Shown here piece by piece: positions 14,980 to 23,787 of a stretch of DNA of 25,004 nt. A program made the translations under genes and the position numbers. Source of the DNA: JBHJOF01 sp050330055 (lineage in GTDB: Bacteria > Pseudomonadota > Alphaproteobacteria > Kiloniellales > JAKSDN01); assembly GCA_050330055.1 (NCBI GenBank), contig JBHJOF010000050.1, positions 1 to 25,004 of the forward strand, written 5' to 3'. Each line of letters begins with the position of its first letter. Within the stretch, counting starts at the first letter, position 1. The notes below the pieces were generated by a model. It searched no databases and was not told the DNA's origin. It was given only the letters and a program-made list of their open reading frames with translations.

Positions 14980-16167
14980 GTGGCGGTACCAATTCGGCAA
15001 CAGATTCGTGTAGGCGCCTACATCCTGAAGCAGCGCGTGCTGCGCCGCGAGCGCTATCCCCTGGTGCTCATGCTGGAGCCGCTGTTCCGCTGCAACCTGG
15101 CCTGCCCGGGCTGCGGAAAGATCGACTATCCGGCGCCGATCCTTAACCGCCGCCTGTCGGTCGCCGACTGCGTGCAGGCGGTCGAGGAATGCGGCGCGCC
15201 GATCGTCTCGATTCCGGGCGGCGAGCCGCTGATCCACAAGGAGATCGGCGAGATCGTCGCCGAGCTGGTGAAGCGCAAGCGCTTCGTCTACCTCTGCACC
15301 AACGCGCTGCTGCTCGAGAAGAAGCTGCACCTCTTCAAGCCGAGCCCCTACCTCACCTTCTCGATTCACCTCGACGGCCTCGAGGAGGAGCATGACAAGG
15401 CGGTCGCCCAGAAGGGCGTCTTCGAGCGCGCGGTCGCGGCGATCAAGCTGGTCAAGGACGAGGGCTACCGGGTCAACGTCAACTGCACCCTGTTCAACAA
15501 TGCCGAGCCGGAGCGCGTGGCCGAGTTCTTCGACTACGTGAACGAGCTGGGCGTCGAGGGCATCACCGTATCGCCCGGCTATGCCTACGAACGGGCGCCC
15601 GACCAGATGCATTTCCTGACGCGGCAGCACACCAAGAACCTGTTCCGCGACATCTTTCGGCTGAACAAGAACCGGGGCGGCAAGGGCAGCAAGTGGCGCT
15701 TCAGCCAGTCGTCGCTGTTCCTCGACTTCCTGGCCGGCAACCAGAGCTACCGCTGCACGCCCTGGAGCAACCCGACGCGCAACATCTTCGGCTGGCAGCG
15801 GCCCTGCTATCTGCTGAACGAGGGCTACGCGCGCTCCTTCGCCGAGCTGATGGACACCACCAACTGGGACAGCTACGGCACCGGCAACTACGAGAAGTGC
15901 GCCAACTGCATGGTCCACTGCGGCTACGAGGGCACCGCCGTCACCGACACCATCAAGCATCCCCTGAAGGCGCTCAAGGTGGCGCTCACGGGCATCGAGA
16001 CCGAGGCGCCGATGGCGGCGGAGATCCCGCTCGACCGGCAGCGCCCGGCCGAGTTCGTATTCGACAGCCTGGTGGCCGAGGCGGTGACCGATCTGCACGG
16101 CAAGGACGGCGCCAAGAGGCCGTCCGGTCAGTCCTCACCCAGACAGTCCTCGCAGGCGGCCGAGTAG
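14980..16167 (+). CDS. hpnH: Radical SAM adenosylhopane synthase HpnH
   Basis: A 395-aa radical SAM enzyme that joins a 5'-deoxyadenosyl group to diploptene (hopene), giving adenosylhopane, the first step to extended hopanoids. The 4Fe-4S site is C38-x3-C42-x2-C45 in FRCNLACPGCGKIDYPAP, and PGGEP (79-83) is the SAM-binding motif. The N-terminus VAVPIRQQIRVGAYILKQ matches the family, which fixes the start at GTG 14980 with GAGG five bases upstream; a longer frame to TTG 14881 is unlikely. Further conserved Cys residues occur late (CANCMVHCGYEG). Its end overlaps the end of the convergent hpnG by 33 bp. Length and motifs are intact. Confidence 0.96.
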   Translation: MAVPIRQQIRVGAYILKQRVLRRERYPLVLMLEPLFRCNLACPGCGKIDYPAPILNRRLSVADCVQAVEECGAPIVSIPGGEPLIHKEIGEIVAELVKRKRFVYLCTNALLLEKKLHLFKPSPYLTFSIHLDGLEEEHDKAVAQKGVFERAVAAIKLVKDEGYRVNVNCTLFNNAEPERVAEFFDYVNELGVEGITVSPGYAYERAPDQMHFLTRQHTKNLFRDIFRLNKNRGGKGSKWRFSQSSLFLDFLAGNQSYRCTPWSNPTRNIFGWQRPCYLLNEGYARSFAELMDTTNWDSYGTGNYEKCANCMVHCGYEGTAVTDTIKHPLKALKVALTGIETEAPMAAEIPLDRQRPAEFVFDSLVAEAVTDLHGKDGAKRPSGQSSPRQSSQAAE

Positions 16168-16947
16168 CAGCGGGCCTGCCGCCCGCGCCAGCGCCCCCAG
16201 CGCCGCTAGCGCCTGGCGCGCATCCTGGCGCAGGCGCAGCAGGGCCGGAAGCTGCCACGGCCGGATCGCCAGACGGCCGGCGACCAGACCGCCGCGCGGC
16301 TCGCCGTTGGCGCCGATGCTGCCCAGCACGATGGCGGGCAAGGCGCGCTCGGCCGGATCGGCGATGGCCCGCACCACCAGCAGCGGCACGCCGGCCTGAC
16401 GCGCAACCTCGGCCACCGCGTGGCTCTCCATGTCGACAGCTATAGCGCCGCTGGCGCCGAACCGGGCCGCCTTGGTAGTCCGGTCGGCGATCACCGCAGC
16501 GCTGCCGAGCAGCAGGCCGGCGCAGACCCGTCCGCCGCCTTCCGCAAAGCTGGCCACCACGCGCTGCCGCCAGAACGCGTCAACCGCGACCTGCTCTCCG
16601 CCGGGCGTCAGCACCGCCTCGGGCAGCACCAGCGCCCCCGGCGCCAGGGCGGGGTCGAGCCCGCCGGCGATGCCGAAGCTGACCAGAGCCGTGGCGCCCT
16701 CGGCCAGCAACCGCTCGGCGCCGGCCTTGGCGCGGGCGGTATCGGCGCCGGCGCAGGCCAGGCGACCCTCCAGATTATCGTGCGAGATTGTCGGCCAGTG
16801 CGCCGGCAGGGCCCGCAGCAGGACGCGGCCCTCGGCGGCGATGCCGGTGACGATGCCCGCGTCACGATCCAGGGCGTCGGAGGATGCGGAAATCGGCGTC
16901 TCGGCCGCCTCCCGGTCGGGCTCCGGCGCGGACGCGGCGGGGTTCAC
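16135..16947 (-). CDS. hpnG: Hopanoid nucleosidase/phosphorylase HpnG
   Basis: A 270-aa member of the nucleoside phosphorylase/MTA-SAH nucleosidase family that releases adenine from adenosylhopane to give ribosylhopane or its phosphate. SFGIAGGLDP (90-99) is the substrate/phosphate region and VDMESHAVAEVA (171-182) with D197 in RAIADPAE contains the nucleoside-binding Met-Glu and the catalytic Asp. The start is GTG 16947, whose GTGA overlaps the shc stop, implying translational coupling. The first ~30 residues are Pro/Ala/Glu-rich, with no family match that I see, so a shorter start is possible. Its last 33 bp lie opposite the end of hpnH. Confidence 0.92.
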   Translation of the reverse strand: MNPAASAPEPDREAAETPISASSDALDRDAGIVTGIAAEGRVLLRALPAHWPTISHDNLEGRLACAGADTARAKAGAERLLAEGATALVSFGIAGGLDPALAPGALVLPEAVLTPGGEQVAVDAFWRQRVVASFAEGGGRVCAGLLLGSAAVIADRTTKAARFGASGAIAVDMESHAVAEVARQAGVPLLVVRAIADPAERALPAIVLGSIGANGEPRGGLVAGRLAIRPWQLPALLRLRQDARQALAALGALARAAGPLLLGRLRGLSG

Positions 16948-18881
16948 ATGCCCCACCGCACGCGGCGATCGTTGGCCGCCATCAGATTGCGATAGCGCGC
17001 CACGGCCCAGAGCGGGAAGTAGGAGGCATAGCCGTGATACTTGATGTAGAAGACCCGCGGGAAGCCGATGCCGGTCCAAAGCTGCTCTTCCCAGCGCGCG
17101 CCTTGGCGCGGGCAGCGCTTGAGCCAGGCGACGCCGCGCGCCACCTCGTCGCACTCGACCTCGCCGGCCGCCATCAGGCCGAGCACGGCCCAGGCGGTCT
17201 GTGACGGCGTGCTCGCGTTGACCTCGCCGCGCCGCTCCTTCCAGTAGGTGGCGCAGTCCTCGCCCCAGCCGCCGTCCTCACGCTGGAAAGCCTTGAGATA
17301 GGCCACCGCCCTGCGGATGTAGGGCGCCTGCATGTCCTCGCCGACGGCGTTTAGAGCCGAGAGCGCCGACCAGGTGCCGTAGACGTAGTTCACGCCCCAG
17401 CGCCCGTACCACGAGCCGTCCGGCTCCTGCTCGCGCTTCAGGAAGGCAATCGCCCTGGCCACGGCCGGATGCTCGCGGCCGTAGCCGAGCTGCGCCAGCA
17501 TGGAGAGGCAGCGCGCCGTCACGTCGACGGTCGGCGGGTCGAGCAGCGCGCCGTGGTCGGCGAAGGGAATGTAGTTCAGGTAGCTGTGCGTGTTCTCCGG
17601 CTCGAAGGCGCCCCAGCCGCCGTCGCTCGATTGCATGCCGATGACCCACTCGGCAGCGCGCTCGATGGCGCCGCGGTACTTGGGATCGCCGCTGCGGTCG
17701 AGCGCCATGGCGACCGCCGCCGTGTCGTCCACGTCGGGGTAGTGGTTGTTCCAGTATTGGAAGGCCCAGCCGGCCGGCTTCAGGTCTGGCCGCCTGACCG
17801 ACCAGTCGCCCACCGTCTCAGTGATCTCGCGTCCGGCCAGCCAGTCGCAAGCCGCCTTGATGGTCTCGCTGTCCGGCGCCTCGCCGGCTTCCATCATGGC
17901 GTGGGTGCCGAGACAGGTGTCCCACACCGGCGACAGGCAGGGCTGGCAGTAGACCGTCTCTTCGTCGCGCGCCAGCAGCAGCTTGTCGATCGCGGCCATG
18001 GCGATCCTGAAGTGCGTGTGGTCGCGCGGATAGCCGAGCGCGTCGAAGGCCATGACGCAGTTGGCCATGGCCGGATAGATGCCGCCCAGGCCGTCCTCGC
18101 CGTTGAGCCGCTCGACCACGAAGTCGACGGCCGCCTTCATGGCGCGCTCGCGCCGGCCCTTGGGGAACAGCGGCTCGGCGCTGCGCAGCACCTTGTCGAT
18201 CGTGGCGAAGGTGGCGCCGAGGGCGGTGCCGGTCGGGTTGAGCGGATAGGTCTCGTGCTCAGGATCGGTCAGGAACAGTTCGTCGATGCGCACGCCGCGC
18301 GGATTGCGCGCCTTGGGCTTGAGCGCCATGAGGATCAAAAGCGGCACGATCACCGTCCGCGACCAGTAGCTCACCTTGGAGAGATGGAAGGGGAACCACT
18401 GCGGCAGCAGCATGATCTCGATCGGCATCACCGGCACGGCGCGCCAGGGGACCTGGCCGAAGAGGGCGAGCGCGATGCGGGTGAAGACGTTGGCCTGCGC
18501 CGCGCCGCCGCGCGCCAGCACCAGCGCGCGGGCGCGGCGCATGTGCGGCGCTTCCGGATCGTCGCCGACGATCTTGAGCGCGAAGTAGGCCTTTACCGTG
18601 GCCGAGATGTCGGCCTCGCCGTCGTGGAACAGGGGCCAGCCGCCGTGCTCGCCCTGGATGCTGCGGATGAAGTTGGCGAGCTTGCCTTCCAGGATCGGAT
18701 CGACCTCGCCCAGGAAGTGGCGCAGCAGGATGTACTCGGAGGTGATGGTCGCGTCCGGCTCGAACTCGAAGACCCAATGGCCGTCCTCGCGCTGCTCGCG
18801 CTTCAGCCGGTCGCGGGCGTCTGCGACCAGGGCGTCCAGCTCCTTCCAGCGCTCGCCCGCCGTGCCTGCGCTCGCGTCCAT
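16944..18881 (-). CDS. shc: Squalene-hopene cyclase (HpnF)
   Basis: A 645-aa monotopic membrane-bound cyclase that turns squalene into hopene and hopanol. The protonating motif DVDDTA is at 383-388, and several QW repeats are visible: QREDGHW (30-36), QGEHGGW (76-82), QSSDGGWG (417-424), QEPDGSWYGRW and QREDGGWGED. Length is normal. ATG 18881 with GGGGAAG just upstream is chosen; the frame also opens at GTG 18947, adding 22 Arg/Ser-rich residues of doubtful meaning. It lies in the hpnB-G operon, 153 bp after hpnE, and overlaps hpnG by four bases. This is the key enzyme of the pathway, and its presence with the DxDD motif makes hopanoid production very likely. Confidence 0.97.
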   Translation of the reverse strand: MDASAGTAGERWKELDALVADARDRLKREQREDGHWVFEFEPDATITSEYILLRHFLGEVDPILEGKLANFIRSIQGEHGGWPLFHDGEADISATVKAYFALKIVGDDPEAPHMRRARALVLARGGAAQANVFTRIALALFGQVPWRAVPVMPIEIMLLPQWFPFHLSKVSYWSRTVIVPLLILMALKPKARNPRGVRIDELFLTDPEHETYPLNPTGTALGATFATIDKVLRSAEPLFPKGRRERAMKAAVDFVVERLNGEDGLGGIYPAMANCVMAFDALGYPRDHTHFRIAMAAIDKLLLARDEETVYCQPCLSPVWDTCLGTHAMMEAGEAPDSETIKAACDWLAGREITETVGDWSVRRPDLKPAGWAFQYWNNHYPDVDDTAAVAMALDRSGDPKYRGAIERAAEWVIGMQSSDGGWGAFEPENTHSYLNYIPFADHGALLDPPTVDVTARCLSMLAQLGYGREHPAVARAIAFLKREQEPDGSWYGRWGVNYVYGTWSALSALNAVGEDMQAPYIRRAVAYLKAFQREDGGWGEDCATYWKERRGEVNASTPSQTAWAVLGLMAAGEVECDEVARGVAWLKRCPRQGARWEEQLWTGIGFPRVFYIKYHGYASYFPLWAVARYRNLMAANDRRVRWGM

Positions 18882-19034
18882 CAACTTCCCCACTCTGTGG
18901 TTCTGCGATCGATTCCGCCGCGAGGCCGAATCGGCCCGTGATTCCACGAGCTTATGAAGTCTAGCCTGACCTTGCAGCAGCGCAAGGTAGTCGAGCGCTC
19001 CCGGGCGCGCAAGCGCGGGAGTCCGGTGGGCGCC

Positions 19035-20309
19035 TCAGCCCTCCAGCACCAGCCGGGCAGCGGTGCGGCCGGAGCGCACGGCGCTCTCGATGGTCGCGGG
19101 ATAGCCGGTGTCGGTCCAGTCGCCCGCCAGCACCAGGTTGCGCCAGGCGGTCCGCGGCTTAGCCCGGCGGGCCAGCGCCTCGGGGGTCTGGGCGAAGGTG
19201 GCGCGCTTCTCCTTGATGACTCGGACCGGCGGCATGGGGTCCTCGGGAAAGCCCAGGGCGCTGGCGGTATCGTGCCACAGCAGGCGGGCGACCTCCTCGT
19301 TGGGCAGATCGACCAGGCGCTCGGCGGCGCTGACCGTGAGGCTCGCCAGGTCGCCGCGCAGGAAGATCCAGTCGGCGCTGCCGCCGACCAGGCCTAGGAA
19401 AGGCAGGTTTTCTGGGAGATCGGGCTTGCCGGGCAAGAGGATATGGGCGTTGACGATCGGCCGGCTGTCATTGGGCACAGCGAGACCGGGAATCAGCGCT
19501 CCGGTGACCGCCGGCGGCAGGGCCAGCGCCACCGGATCGTCCGGCCCAAGGGTCACCCGGTCGTCGGGGAAGTCGAGCGCGATGACGCGGTCCTCCTTGG
19601 ACGCGAAGCCGCGCAGGCGCCAATTGAAACGGACCTCTGCGCCGCGGGCGCGCAGCAGGGCCAGCGCCGGCTCGACCAGCGCGTCGGCCAGGCCGTCGCG
19701 GGCGATCAGCGGCCGGCAGGCGGCCTCGCCCTTGGCAAAGGTCTCGCGCAGCACCAGCCAGAGCAGCCGGGCCGAGGCCTCGGTCGGCGCAGTGTTGAGC
19801 GCCGCCACGGTGAGCGGCTCCCAGAAGCGGGCCCAGAGCGGGTCGCCGTGCGCGATCAGGTCGCCGACCCGGTCCTCGGCCCCGGCGGCCGCGAGGCGCA
19901 GGCCGGCCAGATAGGCGCCCGGCCGGGTGCCGGGGATGCGGCGGCTGGCGTCGAAGATCCACCAGGGGATCGGTCCCGCGTTCGGCCGCAGGGTCCAGCG
20001 CTCGCCGGTCTTGAGATCGACGAAGGGGAAGGCGGCGCGCGGCGGCCCGATCAGGCGGTCGCGGGCGCCGATCTCCGCCACGTAGTCGAGCGCCTCGCGG
20101 TTGGCCGAGAGCAGCAGGTGGTTGCCGTTGTCGATGCTGCGCCCGAGCTTGGCATCGAACAACGAACGGCACCGCCCGCCGGCCTGCCCCGCCGCCTCGT
20201 AGAGCACGACAGGCCGCCCGGCGCGCGCCAGGCGCACGGCGCAGGCAAGCCCGGCAATGCCGGCGCCGACGATATGAACGCGGGGGTTTGACCCGGCGGA
20301 TGAAATCAT
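19035..20309 (-). CDS. hpnE: Hydroxysqualene dehydroxylase HpnE
   Basis: A 424-aa FAD-dependent protein of the amine-oxidase/phytoene-desaturase fold that reduces hydroxysqualene to squalene, the last step of squalene formation by the HpnCDE route. VHIVGAGIAGLACAVRLA (11-28) and YEAAGQAGGRCRS (37-49) bind FAD; the C-terminal motif LAGDWTDTGYPATIESAVRSG closes the FAD site and is typical of HpnE. ATG 20309 is used; the alternative GTG 20336 adds nine residues, and neither has a clear ribosome-binding site. A 302-bp gap with a large palindrome separates it from hpnD upstream, the only large break inside the operon. Confidence 0.95.
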   Translation of the reverse strand: MISSAGSNPRVHIVGAGIAGLACAVRLARAGRPVVLYEAAGQAGGRCRSLFDAKLGRSIDNGNHLLLSANREALDYVAEIGARDRLIGPPRAAFPFVDLKTGERWTLRPNAGPIPWWIFDASRRIPGTRPGAYLAGLRLAAAGAEDRVGDLIAHGDPLWARFWEPLTVAALNTAPTEASARLLWLVLRETFAKGEAACRPLIARDGLADALVEPALALLRARGAEVRFNWRLRGFASKEDRVIALDFPDDRVTLGPDDPVALALPPAVTGALIPGLAVPNDSRPIVNAHILLPGKPDLPENLPFLGLVGGSADWIFLRGDLASLTVSAAERLVDLPNEEVARLLWHDTASALGFPEDPMPPVRVIKEKRATFAQTPEALARRAKPRTAWRNLVLAGDWTDTGYPATIESAVRSGRTAARLVLEG

Positions 20310-20611
20310 GAGTGGGTGCGGCGATAACGGCGACACTTGAGCCGGGCGAGGGGCATCGCAAGCTCATCGTTCTTGTGAAGGACACTTGTCTTGTTACCCT
20401 CACCCTCCCACGAGCCCTTCGGTCGCGCGGGCCCCTCCCTCTCCCCTCGAGGGAGAGGGAATGAGGGCGCGCCCATTTTTCCCCTCTCCCTCGAGGGGAG
20501 AGGGAGGGGCCCATCGCGATAGCGATGGGAGGGTGAGGGTGACAGGGGCCCGCGCGCGTCAGCGCGTGGGAACGTTGGGAGAATTTCGTGCATCGCTGGA
20601 TTGGGAACGCG
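20310..20611. other. Gap inside the hpn operon
   Basis: This 302-bp gap between hpnD and hpnE contains the palindromic repeat at 20393-20571 and no supportable gene. No promoter for hpnE is evident on the minus strand, so hpnE-shc-hpnG would either be read through the palindrome or use a promoter that I cannot see. Confidence 0.4.
20393..20571. repeat. Long palindromic intergenic repeat, copy 2 (mosaic)
   Basis: The outer arms pair 20393-20410 with 20526-20543 (18 bp, one G-T position), and the inner arms pair perfectly over 22 bp (20429-20450 with 20491-20512). Sequence and layout match copy 1 at 1387-1539. The right arm tip differs: CATCGCGATAGCGATG replaces the CGCGCGCGTCAGCGCGTG tip of copy 1, while a copy of that missing tip (GGGGCCCGCGCGCGTCAGCG...) follows directly at about 20545-20571. 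This points to recombination or tandem insertion of two variants. Confidence 0.85.
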
Positions 20612-21490
20612 CTAAATCAGCCCGTGCCGCAGCACGATCCACAGCTTCTCGCCGGCCGTGACGCGCACCGCTTCGCGCGGCGGCGCCCAGCCGCGCTGCT
20701 CGAGCCGGCTCAGGATGCGCTCGTAGACCTCCATCATCAGGATGCAGGGCCTGAGCCGTCGACGGTTGCAGCGCGCGATCAGCTCGCGGGTGGCGCCGAA
20801 GCGGTCGCGTGCGATCCTGGCCAGTGGATTGCAGGCGCGCGGCAGCGCCGGATGCGCCAGCACCGCCTCCGGCGTGGTCGGCTCGATGCCGGCCTGTTCC
20901 AGCAGGTTGCGCGGCAGGTAGAGCCGGCCCTCGGCGGCGTCCTCGTCCAGGTCGCGCAGGATGTTGGTGATCTGCAGCGCCTCGCCCAGGGTGACGGCAA
21001 TCTGGGCCGCCTCCGGCTCGGTCGCTCCGAAGGCGCGGATCGAGAGCAGGCCGACCGCGCCCGCGACGCGCCGGCAGTAGAGCTGGAACTCCTCCCAGCT
21101 CGGCGCCACGATTGGCCCGCGCGCGTCCATGTCCATGCCGTCGATGATCGCCAGGAACTCCTCCTTGGGCAGCTGGAAGGCCTGGAGCTGCGGCAGCAGG
21201 GCGACGGTGGTCGGCCGGGTCGGCCGGCCGGTGTAGAGCCGGTCGATCTCCAGCCGCCATTCGGCGAGCTGGCCGAGCTTCCAGTCCTGGCTCGCCTGGT
21301 CGTCGGCCACGTCGTCGACCTCGCGGCAGAAGGCATAGATCGCGTACATGGCCTCGCGGCGCGGCCGCGGCAGGATGCGCATGCCCCAAGTGAAAGAACT
21401 GCCCGAGCGCGACACCACGCCGTGTACGTGCTCGCGCGCCGCTTCGGCGATGGCTGGTGCGGCGCTGCTGCTCTGAGCCATGGCCGCCAT
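20612..21490 (-). CDS. hpnD: Presqualene diphosphate synthase HpnD
   Basis: A 292-aa trans-isoprenyl diphosphate synthase (squalene/phytoene synthase family) that condenses two farnesyl diphosphates to presqualene diphosphate. The two Mg-binding Asp motifs are present: DDVADD (59-64) within FCREVDDVADD, and RDLDED (179-184) within ITNILRDLDEDAAEGRLYLP. These and QLYCRRVAGAVG distinguish HpnD from HpnC. Its ATG shares a base with the hpnC stop (TGATG), so translation is probably coupled. ATG three codons later (MAQSSS) is an alternative. Normal length. Confidence 0.95.
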   Translation of the reverse strand: MAAMAQSSSAAPAIAEAAREHVHGVVSRSGSSFTWGMRILPRPRREAMYAIYAFCREVDDVADDQASQDWKLGQLAEWRLEIDRLYTGRPTRPTTVALLPQLQAFQLPKEEFLAIIDGMDMDARGPIVAPSWEEFQLYCRRVAGAVGLLSIRAFGATEPEAAQIAVTLGEALQITNILRDLDEDAAEGRLYLPRNLLEQAGIEPTTPEAVLAHPALPRACNPLARIARDRFGATRELIARCNRRRLRPCILMMEVYERILSRLEQRGWAPPREAVRVTAGEKLWIVLRHGLI

Positions 21491-22410
21491 CAGCCTTGCC
21501 GTGCCGGCTTGAGCGCGCGCGAGCGCCCCAGGCCGCGTCGTAACAAAACCGAAAGCGCGCCGCTGAGCCCGCAGGCGGCGAACTGCAGTTTGCCGAGCTC
21601 GACACGCTCGGCCAGGGGATCGCGGCGCCGCAGCTCGAGCGCGAGGCGGGCGGCGATGCGCACGATCACCTCGGACTCCATGGCCAGGCGCCTGTTGCGC
21701 AGTGCGGGCGCCAGGCCGCGCGCGGTCTCGATCAGGCGATCGCTGCCGTCGAGGCAGCGGTCGATCACGCAGCGCAATCCCGCGCTCGCCTGTGGCGCGT
21801 CGAGCGCCGCAACCGTAGTGCCGGCCGCGGCCATCCAGTCACCCGGCAGATAGACGCGGTCGAGCTTGTGATAATCGTTCTGGCAGTCCTGCAGATGGTT
21901 CAGCACCTGCAGCGCGCTGCAGAGCGCGTCGGAGTAGGGATAGCCGGCGACGTCCTCGCCGTGCAGGTCGAGCAGATAGCGGCCGACCGGATTGGCCGAC
22001 TGCTCGCAATAGCCCATCAGGTCGTCCCAGTCGTCGTAGCGCAGCTTGGTCGCGTCGCGCTTGAAGGAGGCGATCAGGTCGACGCAGTGGCGCGCCGTGA
22101 CGCCGGTCTCGGCCAGGCTGTCGCGCAGCCGGTAGGCGGTGACCAGCGCCTGATCGCCGCGCTCGGTGCCGGTGACGGCGCGCTCGAAGCGGTCGAGCCG
22201 CGCCACTTTATCTTTAGGTGCCAGCGTCGGGTTGTCGGCGATGTCGTCGATGGCGCGGGCGAAGGCATAGAAGCGCGCCACGTGCGGGCGCAGCCGCGCC
22301 GGCAGCAGCCAGGAGCCGACCGGGAAGTTCTCGTCGCCCGCGCCCTTGCCGGACGGCGTCTCCACGGGCTCGGTCGCCGTGGCCATGGCGCTGGCGCTCT
22401 TGTTGCTCAT
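21490..22410 (-). CDS. hpnC: Hydroxysqualene synthase HpnC
   Basis: A 306-aa member of the squalene/phytoene synthase family that converts presqualene diphosphate to hydroxysqualene. DDIADN (55-60) is the first Asp-rich motif and DCQNDY (175-180) within HLQDCQNDYHKLDRVYLPGDW the second. ENFPVGSWLLP near the N-terminus is characteristic of HpnC. About 25 Ser/Thr/Gly-rich residues precede the domain. It lies 29 bp after hpnB and overlaps hpnD by one base, forming the usual hpnC-hpnD-hpnE order for squalene synthesis. Confidence 0.95.
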   Translation of the reverse strand: MSNKSASAMATATEPVETPSGKGAGDENFPVGSWLLPARLRPHVARFYAFARAIDDIADNPTLAPKDKVARLDRFERAVTGTERGDQALVTAYRLRDSLAETGVTARHCVDLIASFKRDATKLRYDDWDDLMGYCEQSANPVGRYLLDLHGEDVAGYPYSDALCSALQVLNHLQDCQNDYHKLDRVYLPGDWMAAAGTTVAALDAPQASAGLRCVIDRCLDGSDRLIETARGLAPALRNRRLAMESEVIVRIAARLALELRRRDPLAERVELGKLQFAACGLSGALSVLLRRGLGRSRALKPARQG

Positions 22411-22439
22411 GACGGACTGCTCAGTGACGGGCGGCTAGC

Positions 22440-23759
22440 TTACCGGGCCGAGCGGCCGGGTGCCACCTCCCGGGTGGGTTTGCTGCCCTCGTGTTGCCCG
22501 GCTGCACCGCCCGTCATTCTCGCAGCTCCGCCGCCCCCTGTTTCCGCGGCTTCGCCGCCCCTTGTTTCCGCGGCTTCGCCGCCGGGCTCGGTCCGGCCCT
22601 TCCAGACCCCGCCGCGGCCGCGCCAGTGGCGCAGGGCCGAATCCAGGGTCATGGCGCTATAGAGCAGCGCCGCCACCGGCAGCAGCAGGCAGCGCCAGAC
22701 GGGCTGGCGATAGAGCCGGAAGGTCGGCCAGGCGGCCAGCGTCATCAGGCCCCAGGCGGCGAGGCCGAGGCCCGCCGCGAGCGGGTCGCCGTGCAGCGGG
22801 AAGCCGAGCAGGGCCAGCGGCGCCACTAGATAGGTCAGCACCATGCCGAGCAGGGTGCCGAGCAGCAGCAGCGGCGAATGGCGCAGCTGGGTGTAGGCCG
22901 TACGCGCTACCATGTGCCAGATGCCGCCCAGGCCCTCGTAGGGCCGGATCGACTGGGCGCTGTCGGTCAGGCCGACCCAGGTGCCGCGGCCGCGCGCGTG
23001 GGCCAGCGGTTTCACAAGGCCGGCCAGCGCGCAGTCGTCGATCAAGCGCCCCTTGATCGGCTCCAGGTTGCCGGCCGCACGCAGCGCCTCGGCGTCGATC
23101 ACCATGCAGCCGCCGGCCGCCGCCGCTGTCCGCGCCTTGGTGTCGTTCGACCAGGCGAAGGGATAGAGCTTCTGAAAGAAGAACACGAAGGGCGGGATCA
23201 GGAGGCGCTCCCAGGAGCCCTTGCAGGACAGCATGACCATCAACGAGACCAGGTCGAGGCGCTGATCCTCGGCCTGGCCGACCAGGCGGCGCAGGCTGTC
23301 AGGCGCATGGCGCACGTCGGCGTCGGTGAGCCAGAGATAGCGGGCCTCGGGCAGGGCGCGGCGCGCCTGCTCCAGGCCCTGCTGCAGGGCCCAGAGCTTG
23401 CCCGACCAGCCGGCCGGCAGCGCCTCCCCCGAGAGCACGGTGAGGCGCGACTGGCATCCGAGCTCGGCCGCCCGTTGCCGCGCCAGGGCGGCGGTGCCGT
23501 CGCTGCTGTGGTCGTCGACCAGCACGACGTGTAATGGCCCGGGATAGTCCTGGTCCAGCACCGAGCCGAGCGCGCGGGCGATCACCTCGGCCTCGTCGCG
23601 CGCCGGGACCACCGCCGCCACCGCCGGCCAGCGCGCCGGCGCCGGCTGCGTCTTGGCGAAGCGCTCAGCCGCGCGCCAGAAACCGCCGCGCAGGGTCAGC
23701 AGATAGAGCCAGATCACGAGCGATAGGCCGGCGATGGCGATGAGGCTCCAGTCAGACAT
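22440..23759 (-). CDS. hpnB: Hopene-associated glycosyltransferase HpnB
   Basis: A 439-aa membrane-anchored family-2 glycosyltransferase. One N-terminal membrane segment (5-23) is followed by the GT-A domain with VPARDEAEVI (51-60), VDDHSSDGT (81-89) and LTDADVRH (144-151), and then by several C-terminal membrane segments (about 310-395). The pattern SLMVMLSCKGSWERLLIPPFVFFFQKLYPF is typical of HpnB. Its acceptor is not established, though the gene is a standard member of hopanoid clusters. The frame is open upstream through the VOC gene in another frame; ATG 23759 gives the normal N-terminus. The last ~50 residues are an unusual Gly/Glu/Ala-rich tail made partly by a 24-bp tandem repeat. Confidence 0.93.
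   Translation of the reverse strand: MSDWSLIAIAGLSLVIWLYLLTLRGGFWRAAERFAKTQPAPARWPAVAAVVPARDEAEVIARALGSVLDQDYPGPLHVVLVDDHSSDGTAALARQRAAELGCQSRLTVLSGEALPAGWSGKLWALQQGLEQARRALPEARYLWLTDADVRHAPDSLRRLVGQAEDQRLDLVSLMVMLSCKGSWERLLIPPFVFFFQKLYPFAWSNDTKARTAAAAGGCMVIDAEALRAAGNLEPIKGRLIDDCALAGLVKPLAHARGRGTWVGLTDSAQSIRPYEGLGGIWHMVARTAYTQLRHSPLLLLGTLLGMVLTYLVAPLALLGFPLHGDPLAAGLGLAAWGLMTLAAWPTFRLYRQPVWRCLLLPVAALLYSAMTLDSALRHWRGRGGVWKGRTEPGGEAAETRGGEAAETGGGGAARMTGGAAGQHEGSKPTREVAPGRSAR
22531..22578. repeat. 24-bp tandem repeat in the hpnB 3' end
   Basis: Two adjacent 24-bp units (22531-22554 and 22555-22578) differ at one base, with a partial third start after them. Read on the hpnB strand they encode EAAETRGG and EAAETGGG-like octapeptides within the low-complexity C-terminal tail. 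Confidence 0.85.
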
Positions 23760-23787
23760 GACGATCCGACAACTTCCTGTGCTGGAA

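Noticed and set aside
17469..18941. 490-codon plus-strand frame opposite the cyclase gene
   Set aside because: Low-complexity Val/Arg/Gly/His composition with no domain motif, while the other strand encodes an intact squalene-hopene cyclase.
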